A DNA stretch of 18,944 bases from Acidilobaceae archaeon UBA158 (GCA_002506595.1 DAXV01000047.1:2494-21437); one strand, 5' to 3'. Positions 1-6,443 are shown, counted from the stretch's first letter. The notes: generated from the sequence alone by a model not told the origin. Numbers and translations: made by a program.

Positions 1-9
1 ATTATCACC
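1..9 (-). promoter_or_regulatory. Ribosome binding site of the next gene beyond the left edge
   Basis: On the minus strand, immediately after the TGA of the L18e gene, the sequence reads GGTGATAAT, a strong archaeal Shine-Dalgarno match. Another gene therefore follows at once in the same transcript. In crenarchaeal operons of this order it is usually the L13 protein gene, but no coding sequence of it lies in the window. Confidence 0.55.
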
Positions 10-369
10 TCATATTAATATTTTAATATTCTTCCCCTCTGGATATTTTTTCAATGCCTCTTCTATGGTAATATAGTTACTCCCAGAGGATCTTATTTTT
101 TCAATAGCCTCTTTTGAGAATGAAAATGCTATTATTGTTACCTTTTTGTTTAACCTTCCATCTCCCAAAACTTTTCCAGGTATTAATATTACATCATTAT
201 CGTTTGCAAGCCTATTAATTTTGTTTAAGTTAACAGAAACCCTCCTCCTTTTAGGTTTTGATAACAATTCAGCAGCATATAGCCAAATTCTTGATTTAGT
301 ATTTGCATACTGCTTTCTCAAATTCCTAATTGTATTAAGCAATACTTCATTCGTAACTTCTCTTCTCAT
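10..369 (-). CDS. rpl18e: 50S ribosomal protein L18e
   Basis: Archaeal/eukaryotic-type large-subunit protein L18e (relative of bacterial L15), which binds 23S rRNA. The 119-residue length is typical. Family features visible are the basic N-terminal helix with RKQYANTKSRIWLYAAELLSK, the KRRRVSVNLNKINRLA stretch and the core VILIPGKVLGDG followed by VTIIAFSFS. The ATG at 369 overlaps the TGA of rpoD by four bases (ATGA), and GGTGAG lies six bases upstream, so the two are probably translationally coupled. It is the fifth gene of the rps13-rps4-rps11-rpoD-rpl18e operon, and a ribosome binding site for a further gene follows its stop codon. Confidence 0.95.
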   Translation of the reverse strand: MRREVTNEVLLNTIRNLRKQYANTKSRIWLYAAELLSKPKRRRVSVNLNKINRLANDNDVILIPGKVLGDGRLNKKVTIIAFSFSKEAIEKIRSSGSNYITIEEALKKYPEGKNIKILI

Positions 370-1208
370 GTATTACTCACCTTTTCTATTTTTTCTAACA
401 GCCCTTCTACCCTCCTATCGAGGCTATTAGAGGCTTCTAAAATAATTTGCTGTGGTTCTAATGATCCATTAGATTCTACAGTTAATAATAATCTATTGCT
501 ATCATATCTAACCTTTATTATATCCTTGCAAGAACTTTCTTCACAATACCTTAAACCGCTTGTGTTTATGTTTGTTTTGTATTCTATTGTTTTGTTTTCT
601 CTTGCCTTTAATGAATTTGCAACTTCTTTATAGTATGAAACGCATTCTATGCATTCATCAGTTGCCTTTTCACCGTTTATATCAACTAATGTGGTGTATT
701 GCAAAATAGAAGCAGATGCAGGGCTCCATTTTCCATGCTCCCTTCCTCTACCAAGCCTTGCATATGCAACTAAATGTATTCTTTGCCCAGGGGCTAGGTA
801 AACTATTGGTGTATCAGGATATGCAGGTTTTACATTTGCATCAGAAAACTTCAAATCTGATGCCTTAACATAAACACCGCTTGTTGTATCATTGCTTAGC
901 TCCTTTTCAAGAACTACTTGCACATAACAGCTTGTATCTGTTTCGCTTTTTCCAACGCAATTTTCTGGTGAATTATATTTATGAATTGCATCATCAGATT
1001 TTAATACTAATAAACCTAATCTATGTGCAATTATTTCATCATAAACGCTCGTATCATTATCGTAAAAATAAACGTAATCTATGGCCATAGTTGGTACATC
1101 TGATAAAACAAGCCTTCTTAAAGCGTTTCCAAACGCTATTGGAAATCCTTCTAGATATACTGTTATTCTGTTGTTATTGATATCTAGTATATCAACACTT
1201 TTTTCCAT
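366..1208 (-). CDS. rpoD: DNA-directed RNA polymerase subunit D (Rpo3)
   Basis: Archaeal Rpo3, the counterpart of eukaryotic Rpb3 and bacterial alpha; with subunit L it forms the assembly platform of RNA polymerase. The N-terminal dimerisation motif is visible at residues 20-32 (EGFPIAFGNALRR), followed by DYVYFYDNDTSVYDEIIAHRLGLL. The inserted domain at about residues 168-235 normally holds an Fe-S cluster in crenarchaea. Here it has only C186, C189, C222 and C227, with no ferredoxin-type CxxCxxC run and no CP motif. The Rpb3-like zinc loop is reduced to C84 and C94. Length (280 aa) is slightly above the Sulfolobus protein. The start is ATG at 1208 with GGTGG seven bases upstream. An 80-base gap separates it from rps11, so an internal promoter is possible. 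Identity is certain; the metal content of this variant is unknown. Confidence 0.95.
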   Translation of the reverse strand: MEKSVDILDINNNRITVYLEGFPIAFGNALRRLVLSDVPTMAIDYVYFYDNDTSVYDEIIAHRLGLLVLKSDDAIHKYNSPENCVGKSETDTSCYVQVVLEKELSNDTTSGVYVKASDLKFSDANVKPAYPDTPIVYLAPGQRIHLVAYARLGRGREHGKWSPASASILQYTTLVDINGEKATDECIECVSYYKEVANSLKARENKTIEYKTNINTSGLRYCEESSCKDIIKVRYDSNRLLLTVESNGSLEPQQIILEASNSLDRRVEGLLEKIEKVSNT

Positions 1209-1288
1209 TTTTATGCCACCTAATACTTCTGCAAAATAATAAATAATACAGAGATAATTAAATTTATATTAAAAAATGAATAATATGA

Positions 1289-1687
1289 TTAGACTCTTCT
1301 TCCTCTTCTTCCACCAGGCCTTCTTGTTGTATCATGTGGTATTGGAGTTACATCTTCTATTCTACCTATAACAAATCCTGCTCTTGCTAATGCTCTTATT
1401 GCCGATTGTGCCCCAGGACCAGGAGTTTTTGGTCCATGGCCTCCAGGGGCTCTAACCTTTATGTGTATAGCCGTTATTCCTCTATCCATAGATGTTTGCG
1501 CAGCCCTTATTGCAGCTATCATTGCTGCATATGGTTGTGGCTTTTCTCTATCAGCTTTTACAACCATACCTCCAGAAACTCTTGAAGAAGTTTCTGACCC
1601 AGTTAAATCAGTTATGTGAATTATCGTATTATTAAAGCTGCTATAAATATGCGCAATTCCCCATCTAAGCTCTCTAAACGCCATCAT
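1289..1687 (-). CDS. rps11: 30S ribosomal protein S11
   Basis: Small-subunit protein of the platform near the mRNA exit region. Family motifs are clear: WGIAHIYSSFNNTIIHITDLTG at residues 9-30, the conserved VRAPGGHG...TPGPGAQSAIRALARAG core at 78-104, and IEDVTPIPHD near the C-terminus with a basic RRPGGRRGRRV tail. The 132-residue length is usual. The gene begins ATGATG: the first ATG (1687) overlaps the TGA of rps4 by four bases, while the second (1684) sits at a better distance from the GGTGAG at 1690-1695, so the true start may be one codon downstream. Third gene of the ribosomal/RNA polymerase operon. Confidence 0.95.
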   Translation of the reverse strand: MMAFRELRWGIAHIYSSFNNTIIHITDLTGSETSSRVSGGMVVKADREKPQPYAAMIAAIRAAQTSMDRGITAIHIKVRAPGGHGPKTPGPGAQSAIRALARAGFVIGRIEDVTPIPHDTTRRPGGRRGRRV

Positions 1688-2217
1688 GACTCACCCTTTT
1701 CTTCTTGAGTTTCAACGCTTTTTTCCATAATATCTTTAATTGGACTACCTACAGCATATGTTATCTTATCTTCCTCATCTCTTGTTACCAAATATCCAGG
1801 ATTTGTAACCCTTCTACCATTAATAGCTATATGTCCATGTGTTATGAATTGCCTTGCTTGATAAATAGTTTTTGCCATACCCTTATTAAATACTATTGTT
1901 TGCAATCTTCTTTCTAAAACGTTTTCAGATGTTAATCCCAAAATATCATCAAGGCTTGCATCTTTATTAATTAAACCTAATTTAAATAATCTATCTAGTA
2001 ATCCTTTACCAACTTCAGACCTTTGGGGCTCAGGCAATGCTAATAAACGCCTTGCTTGATGTCTAACTTTCCTTATTATTGTTTCAGCAGTCCAAAGCTC
2101 TTTTTTGTTTCTTAATCCATACTTACCAATTATTTTCATTTCAGTTTCTAATCTAGACTTAATCCAAGGATGTCCAGGACCTTCCCACTTCTTTCTACTG
2201 TTTTTGGGATCCCCCAC
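1684..2217 (-). CDS. rps4: 30S ribosomal protein S4
   Basis: Primary 16S rRNA-binding protein that nucleates small-subunit assembly. The N-terminus (MGDPKNSRKKWEGPGHPW) is that of archaeal S4/eukaryotic S9, and an S4 RNA-binding domain spans about residues 102-146 (RRLQTIVF...QARQFITHGHIAINGRRV). The start is GTG at 2217, supported by GGTGGAG about nine bases upstream and by the family N-terminus. It lies 23 bases inside the 3' end of rps13, and its own TGA overlaps the rps11 start. The C-terminus is acidic and hydrophilic, as usual for the archaeal protein. Confidence 0.95.
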   Translation of the reverse strand: MGDPKNSRKKWEGPGHPWIKSRLETEMKIIGKYGLRNKKELWTAETIIRKVRHQARRLLALPEPQRSEVGKGLLDRLFKLGLINKDASLDDILGLTSENVLERRLQTIVFNKGMAKTIYQARQFITHGHIAINGRRVTNPGYLVTRDEEDKITYAVGSPIKDIMEKSVETQEEKGES

Positions 2218-2692
2218 TTGTCTCCACCTTCTCCTTCTTAACTCCTATAGTCATACCTAACCTACCTGTTGTATGAGTCTTTTGTCCCCTAACCTTTAAT
2301 CCTAATTTATGTCTAACACCTCTCCACGAATTAACCTTTTGCTCCCTTTCCACATCTCTTCTTGCAGCAAATATTAGCTCTGCACCAATGAGATGCTTAT
2401 CTAAACCTGTTTCATAATCTTTTCTCCTATTATACATCCAGTTTGGAAGCTTTAGCTTTGTTAAATCATTTAGTATATCTTCTAGGCTTTTCAATTCTTC
2501 ATTGCTTAAATAACCAATCCTTTTCTTAGGATCAATGCCTAAATGCCTAACAATTGCTAAAGCAGTTTGATAGCCAATACCCTTAATCTTGCTTAATCCC
2601 AATAAAACATTTAAGTTACCATTTATATCAGTTTCTGCAATTCTAAGCACATATTTGAACTGTTGTTCCTCTTTTTCTGTTTTAGTTGGCAT
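2195..2692 (-). CDS. rps13: 30S ribosomal protein S13
   Basis: Small-subunit head protein (eukaryotic S18 type) that contacts the P-site tRNA and large subunit. Visible signatures are the N-terminal helix-hairpin-helix around KIKGIGYQTALAIVRHLG (residues 35-52) and the C-terminal RNA-binding segment RGVRH...GLKVRGQKTHTTGR (124-144). The length is 165 aa, normal for crenarchaea. It is the first gene of the operon. A TATA-like TTTAAATA lies 25 to 30 bases upstream of the ATG, so the transcript may start almost at the start codon, although a GGGGAA that could act in readthrough transcripts from L7Ae is also present. Confidence 0.95.
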   Translation of the reverse strand: MPTKTEKEEQQFKYVLRIAETDINGNLNVLLGLSKIKGIGYQTALAIVRHLGIDPKKRIGYLSNEELKSLEDILNDLTKLKLPNWMYNRRKDYETGLDKHLIGAELIFAARRDVEREQKVNSWRGVRHKLGLKVRGQKTHTTGRLGMTIGVKKEKVETSGGSQKQ

Positions 2693-2714
2693 TCAACATT
2701 CCCCGAAAATAAAA

Positions 2715-2726
2715 GATATTTAAACC
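2715..2726 (-). promoter_or_regulatory. Probable TATA box of the rps13 operon
   Basis: The minus strand reads GGTTTAAATATC in the 44-base gap between L7Ae and rps13. The A/T core (2717-2724) lies about 25 bases before position 2694. This predicts a transcript beginning next to the rps13 ATG at 2692, that is leaderless or nearly so. It would let the S13 operon be transcribed independently of L7Ae. Confidence 0.5.
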
Positions 2727-2736
2727 TTTAATAGTT

Positions 2737-3126
2737 CTATGCACCAGCCTTAGCTCTTAGTTCTTTTATTTTATCTATAACCTTTTTGATATCGTTTTCT
2801 GCTTCTCCTCCTTCTAATATAGCAACGCTGGCTGCTCCAACTTCTATGTTTACTGCTTCGCCCAATTTTTTCTTGCTTGGTACATAAACAAATGGTATTT
2901 TCTTTGCATCGCATAATAATGGTAGATGAGCAACTATTTCAGGCGGATCTACATCTGTTGCAATAACAACTAGCTTAGCATTTCCTCTTTCAACAGCTTT
3001 TGTTGTTTCATTTGTTCCTTTCTTTACCTTACCGCTTTCCTTTGCCTTACCTACTACCTTATATACTTCCTCAGCCAGATCCTCTGGCACATCAAATAAT
3101 ACATAGCTTGGCTTCGACATGCTCAT
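2737..3126 (-). CDS. rpl7ae: 50S ribosomal protein L7Ae (kink-turn binding protein)
   Basis: L7Ae binds kink-turns in 23S rRNA and is also a core subunit of archaeal box C/D and H/ACA guide RNPs and of RNase P. Recognition is by the RNA-contacting segment KKGTNETTKAVERG (residues 35-48), VVIATDVDPPEIVAHLPLLC (53-72), and the loop VGAASVAIL (96-104). The length of 129 is usual. The N-terminus MSMSKPSYV parallels Sulfolobus L7Ae, favouring ATG at 3126 over the in-frame ATG at 3120, although GGGGAGG at 3130-3136 is closer than ideal to the first. It has its own divergent promoter with pyrophosphatase. The short leader contains a GA-flanked hairpin that might be bound by the protein itself. Confidence 0.95.
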   Translation of the reverse strand: MSMSKPSYVLFDVPEDLAEEVYKVVGKAKESGKVKKGTNETTKAVERGNAKLVVIATDVDPPEIVAHLPLLCDAKKIPFVYVPSKKKLGEAVNIEVGAASVAILEGGEAENDIKKVIDKIKELRAKAGA

Positions 3127-3210
3127 TCTCCTCCCCTATCGGGTCGTCATAAATATGGTTAACTGTTTAACTTTTAAATATAACGCACCCTTATATTAAT
3201 AGGTGAGATC
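3127..3210. promoter_or_regulatory. Divergent promoter region L7Ae / pyrophosphatase
   Basis: This 84-base gap serves two outward genes. An A/T element TTTTAAATATAA at 3172-3183 reads as a TATA box in both directions: about 30 bases from the GTG of pyrophosphatase on the plus strand, and about 25 bases upstream of a start near 3150 for L7Ae on the minus strand. A second minus-strand TATA-like element, CATATTTATG, lies at 3148-3157. The inverted repeat GTTAA-CTGT-TTAAC (3158-3171) lies between the two outputs and is a candidate operator. AGGTGA at 3201-3206 is the pyrophosphatase ribosome binding site. Confidence 0.55.
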
Positions 3211-3744
3211 GTGTGCTTAGATAAGCTAGGTCCTGGTAGTAAAGCTCCTGATTTAGTTAACATGTTTGTAGAAATTCCAATGAATAGCAGCGTTAAGTAT
3301 GAGCTTGATGAAGAGACTTGCTTAGTTAAGGTAGATAGATTTTTATACACAAGCATGTCATATCCATTTAATTATGGATTTATTCCAGGAACAAAATCAG
3401 AAGATGGTGATCCTATAGATTTATTATTAATAAGCAGAGAGCCTATAATGCCTGGCACAATAATTGAGGCAAAGCCAATAGGCATGCTCATAATGCAAGA
3501 TGAAGAAGGGCCGGATAGCAAAATAATAGCAGTTCCTAAAGAAAAGCTTGATCCTATATATGGTGCATGGAATAACGTTAATGATATACCTGATTTCTTG
3601 AAGAAAAAAATTTCCCATTTCTTTGAGCATTATAAGGAACTAGAGCCAGGTAAATGGGTTAAGGTTACTGGTTGGGAAAATGTAGATAAGGCAAAAACAG
3701 AGATATTAAATGCTATTAAAAGAGCAAAGGGAGAAAAGGCTTAA
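3211..3744 (+). CDS. ppa: Inorganic pyrophosphatase
   Basis: Family I soluble pyrophosphatase; hydrolyses pyrophosphate to two phosphates in the cytoplasm, pulling forward biosynthetic reactions. The metal-binding signature is DGDPIDLLL at residues 65-73. Other family elements are EIPMNSSVKYE at 21-31, YPFNYGFIPGT at 51-61, AKPIGMLIMQDEEGPDSKIIAVP at 87-109, and the C-terminal HFFEHYKELEPGKWVKVTGW. Length 177 is typical of prokaryotic family I enzymes. The start is GTG at 3211, chosen because AGGTGA lies four bases upstream and the encoded N-terminus fits the family. The last codons and stop are echoed by a 15-base duplication just downstream. Confidence 0.95.
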   Translation: MCLDKLGPGSKAPDLVNMFVEIPMNSSVKYELDEETCLVKVDRFLYTSMSYPFNYGFIPGTKSEDGDPIDLLLISREPIMPGTIIEAKPIGMLIMQDEEGPDSKIIAVPKEKLDPIYGAWNNVNDIPDFLKKKISHFFEHYKELEPGKWVKVTGWENVDKAKTEILNAIKRAKGEKA

Positions 3745-3789
3745 TGAAAAAAGGCTTAATCTAATCTTATTTTTTATTATTAATTTAAA
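3745..3789. terminator. Convergent intergenic gap with T-tracts on both strands
   Basis: The 45 bases between the convergent pyrophosphatase and glycerate kinase genes hold a T-rich run on the plus strand (about 3767-3784) and an A6 run at 3747-3752, which is a T-run for the opposite strand. This fits archaeal intrinsic termination, which needs T-tracts rather than a hairpin. The segment also carries a second copy of AAAAGGCTTAAT (3749-3760). Confidence 0.4.
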
Positions 3790-5076
3790 TTATTTTATTG
3801 CTATAACTATAACATTGTTTAGATTTGAACCTGTTTGCCCTGTTTTTATCAATAAATTTGCTTTATTTAAAACATAATAGCTGTTGTTATTTTTTAGCTC
3901 TTTTTTAATATCGATTCCAATTGATTTTATGTAATCTATATCTTCCCCAGAAATTAATGCACCAGCTGCATCAGTAGGCCCATCAATTCCATCTGTTGCA
4001 ATTGCTAAAATTGCTGCCCTGCTTTTATTATTATCTTCACTCATTTTTAATCCCCATGATAATGCCAATTCCATATTTCTCCCACCAATTCCTTTTCCTC
4101 TTACAGTAACGCTCGTCTCTCCTCCAATAATAATAGCAACTGGAGGGTTTATTGGCAAGCCTTTATTAATGATGTCCAATGTTATTGAAGCTAAGGCATA
4201 CCCTATTTCCCTTGATTCCCCTTCAATGCGTGATGTTAGAATAATTGTCTTATATCCCATGTTAGAAAGTAAATTAGATACATGCTTAAGTATTAATTCA
4301 TTATTTGCTATTATATCATTTTTTATATTTTCAAATACCTTATCGTTTGGTTTTGGTGTTTCCCTTATATTTCCTTTCATCCCTTCAATTAATACATCTA
4401 AAATAGATTTAGGTATCTTATCATTTAAATTATAATTTGAGATAACATTAAAGGCATCATTAAATGTCGTTGGATCTGGAACAGTTGGTCCAGACGCTAT
4501 TTGATCTAATATATCCCCAGGCACATCGCTTGCATATAATCCATAGGCCTTCCTTGGATAAACATATGAAGCAAGCCTACCCCCTTTTATTTGAGAAACA
4601 TGTTTTCTTACAGTATTTATTTCAGAAATGCTTGCCCCAGAATCTAAAAGCAATTTATTTAAAACCTTTATATCATCTAAGGAAATTTTGTCTAAAGGCT
4701 TTTCAACTAAAGAAGAGCCCCCGCCTGATATTAAGAATAAAAAGTTATTTTTATCATTACCATTTTTAATCCATTCTATTATTGAATTTGCTGCCTTTAT
4801 GCTATTTTCATCAGGTATGGGATGGCTTGACTCTATTATTTCAAAGCTTCCTTTTGGTCTCTTACCTCCTTTAGGTATAATTACTACCCCTCCTTCAATT
4901 TTATCTTCTAATATTTCAAGTGCCCCATTTGTCATTAACGAAGCTCCTTTACCGAATGATATTATTATAACGTTGTTCATTTTAACATTTTTAAGATATT
5001 CTTTAACATATATTGATAAATCAGATTTTGCTATTATTTCATTTATCAAACTTTTTAAATCATCTTTTGGATTCAT
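3790..5076 (-). CDS. Glycerate 2-kinase (MOFRL family)
   Basis: ATP-dependent kinase making 2-phosphoglycerate from D-glycerate, the last dedicated step of the non-phosphorylative branch of the archaeal Entner-Doudoroff pathway. N-terminal DUF4147/GckA domain motifs: IISFGKGA at 38-45, SSHPIPDENS at 83-92, ISGGGSSL at 116-123, and SDVPGD...IASGPTVPDPTTF at 183-205. The C-terminal MOFRL domain has GGETSVTVRGKGIGGRN at 318-334 and TDGIDGPTDAAGA at 361-373. Length 428 is usual. ATG at 5076 is preceded by GGAGAG six bases upstream. It follows the 151-aa membrane gene by 36 bases on the same strand, so it may be co-transcribed with the three small membrane-protein genes. The function follows from characterised crenarchaeal enzymes; substrate specificity was not tested here. 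Confidence 0.92.
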   Translation of the reverse strand: MNPKDDLKSLINEIIAKSDLSIYVKEYLKNVKMNNVIIISFGKGASLMTNGALEILEDKIEGGVVIIPKGGKRPKGSFEIIESSHPIPDENSIKAANSIIEWIKNGNDKNNFLFLISGGGSSLVEKPLDKISLDDIKVLNKLLLDSGASISEINTVRKHVSQIKGGRLASYVYPRKAYGLYASDVPGDILDQIASGPTVPDPTTFNDAFNVISNYNLNDKIPKSILDVLIEGMKGNIRETPKPNDKVFENIKNDIIANNELILKHVSNLLSNMGYKTIILTSRIEGESREIGYALASITLDIINKGLPINPPVAIIIGGETSVTVRGKGIGGRNMELALSWGLKMSEDNNKSRAAILAIATDGIDGPTDAAGALISGEDIDYIKSIGIDIKKELKNNNSYYVLNKANLLIKTGQTGSNLNNVIVIAIK

Positions 5077-5112
5077 TTTTATCTCTCCATAAATATAAGG
5101 AAAAAATATGAA

Positions 5113-5568
5113 TTATTTGTTTTCAACAAAATATTCTATAAAAGGAATTATAATACCTGGGGCAATGATAAATGCAATATATATTAACAATATTATAGAC
5201 AAATTTAATGTTATATATACTTCCCCGCCATTTATTGAAAGAGGCCCTGCGCTTAGTATGCCATTATTAAACAAGCTTAAAACAATTAGCAAACCCAATA
5301 AAGATGAGGTAGCCCTTAACAAGGGATTATATATTGTTCCTTTTAAAACTCTTGCAACAACATCTAATCCTACAAACAAGCCTATGTAAATATATATTTC
5401 AGAAGAAAATAATGAAGTTAATGATGTAATTTGATTAGTTAATGAAGAGGAGAGCATTGCAAATAAATAAGGTAATAGATAAATATAAACTATTGCATAT
5501 AGAATTCCTTCCAAAATACCTAGCAATACTTGTTTTATTATCCAGTATATTTTTTTCTTATCCAACAT
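5113..5568 (-). CDS. Polytopic membrane protein, unknown function
   Basis: Not recognised. The 151-residue protein is almost wholly hydrophobic, with about four or five likely membrane segments (roughly residues 11-40, 57-76, 88-104 and 115-145). Short polar links include TNQITSLTSLFSSEIY and RVLKGTIYNPLLRATSS, and the C-terminus is charged (EYFVENK). It has no cysteine and no recognisable catalytic motif. The ATG at 5568 is preceded by GGAAGTGA and lies 11 bases inside the end of the preceding gene, so it is translated together with it. It is third of three small membrane-associated genes that precede glycerate kinase. A transporter or anchor subunit is possible but unproven. Confidence 0.75.
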   Translation of the reverse strand: MLDKKKIYWIIKQVLLGILEGILYAIVYIYLLPYLFAMLSSSLTNQITSLTSLFSSEIYIYIGLFVGLDVVARVLKGTIYNPLLRATSSLLGLLIVLSLFNNGILSAGPLSINGGEVYITLNLSIILLIYIAFIIAPGIIIPFIEYFVENK

Positions 5569-5953
5569 TATTCACTTCCGTTAAATTAAAGAAATACATA
5601 TTAGCGATTTTTCCGGCAAAAACAAATTCATATTTTGTTGCATTTTCAAAATAATAAATGGGTATGCATTTATTAATGGTTTCGTTTGGCATTAAGTTTC
5701 CAGAATATAATATATTATTAGAATAGCTTCCATTATAATAAATTAATTTTAATGAAATTGAAGCATTATATATTTCCACTTCATTATTATATTTAATGTT
5801 AAATAACAATCCTTGTGTTCCATTGCATGTAGTTTGCGTTTCATTAATAATTAATGGTCTTTGCATAAAACCTGAAATAAAATTATATAATGGATATACT
5901 GCAATTCCTATTAAAATCAAACCGGCAATAATAGTTAAAATGCCGAGTTTCAA
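5558..5953 (-). CDS. Membrane-anchored extracellular protein with seven glycosylation sequons, unknown function
   Basis: Not recognised. The 131-residue protein has one N-terminal hydrophobic segment (about residues 4-28) that could be a signal anchor, followed by a polar beta-rich domain. That domain contains seven N-x-S/T sequons (N37, N44, N63, N74, N90, N104, N123) and exactly two cysteines (C43, C96), which could form a disulfide. Together these suggest a domain outside the cell. The start is TTG at 5953, with GGGGAT six bases upstream and no better ATG. It follows the 107-aa gene by 11 bases and overlaps the 151-aa gene by 11 bases. A pilin-like or surface-layer-associated role is possible, but nothing in the sequence decides it. 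Confidence 0.75.
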   Translation of the reverse strand: MKLGILTIIAGLILIGIAVYPLYNFISGFMQRPLIINETQTTCNGTQGLLFNIKYNNEVEIYNASISLKLIYYNGSYSNNILYSGNLMPNETINKCIPIYYFENATKYEFVFAGKIANMYFFNLTEVNNVG

Positions 5954-5964
5954 TTAAATCCCCA

Positions 5965-6288
5965 TCATTTAATTAGTTCAACCCCTTTTGATAATATTGT
6001 AGAGGCAGCAGCTAAAGCTATTCCTAAAAATGCTACTTTAACCAATAATATAACTAAAGCCTCTGCAGTAAATGATATTGGTACAGAATTTGATTGGCTA
6101 GAATTTAAGGGGCCTAATAAATTAAGGAATCCTGGATTTAAAAATGAAAGGTATGCCTCATAAAAAACAAAAACTAATAATGCTACACCAATAGCAATTA
6201 ATGCGATACCAATGTATTTTGGCGTTTTCTTATCAATTTTCTCAGGTTGACTTTTATCTTTAGGTTGATTTTCTTCTTTTGAAGACAA
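5965..6288 (-). CDS. Small membrane protein with charged N-terminus, unknown function
   Basis: Not recognised. The 107-residue protein has a hydrophilic, lysine- and glutamate-rich first 24 residues (SSKEENQPKDKSQPEKIDKK), a membrane segment at about 25-48, a loop of about 25 residues containing NSSQSNS, and a second membrane segment at about 75-97. The start is TTG at 6288, backed by GGTGGTGA six bases upstream. First gene of the small membrane cluster; the next gene starts 11 bases after its stop. By the positive-inside rule the charged N-terminus should be cytoplasmic. Confidence 0.7.
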   Translation of the reverse strand: MSSKEENQPKDKSQPEKIDKKTPKYIGIALIAIGVALLVFVFYEAYLSFLNPGFLNLLGPLNSSQSNSVPISFTAEALVILLVKVAFLGIALAAASTILSKGVELIK

Positions 6289-6443
6289 AATTTCACCACC
6301 TTTATTATTATTTTTACAGTTTAAATTTTTTCATTAAATTTGCTGAGTTAAAATTGTGTATATTAATAAACATGGGAAAAAATAAATTAGGTATAAATTT
6401 AACTATATAAGATAAATGTAAATAAATTTATTTGGGGGAAATA
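6289..6443. promoter_or_regulatory. Divergent promoter region between the membrane cluster and ctaB
   Basis: For the leftward cluster the minus strand has an AAATTTAAACTG-type TATA element near 6317-6329. For ctaB the plus strand has TATATAAG at 6404-6411, predicting a transcript start near 6430. The perfect 14-base palindrome AAATAAATTTATTT (6420-6433) sits at that start and touches the GGGGG ribosome binding site (6434-6438). No open reading frame is evident in the region. Confidence 0.45.

Noticed and set aside
146..430. A 94-codon hydrophobic frame on the plus strand across L18e and rpoD
   Set aside because: It is antisense to two conserved genes with strong motifs, and has no ribosome binding site or recognisable product.
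366..1208. A frameshift or sequencing error explaining the missing Fe-S cysteines of subunit D
   Set aside because: The frame is continuous on both sides of the domain, the flanking segments match the family, and four cysteines remain in a plausible new arrangement.
4628..5092. A 154-codon open frame on the plus strand opposite glycerate kinase
   Set aside because: It lies wholly against the coding sequence of a well-conserved enzyme, has no family motif, and its composition is what the reverse of AT-rich codons would give.
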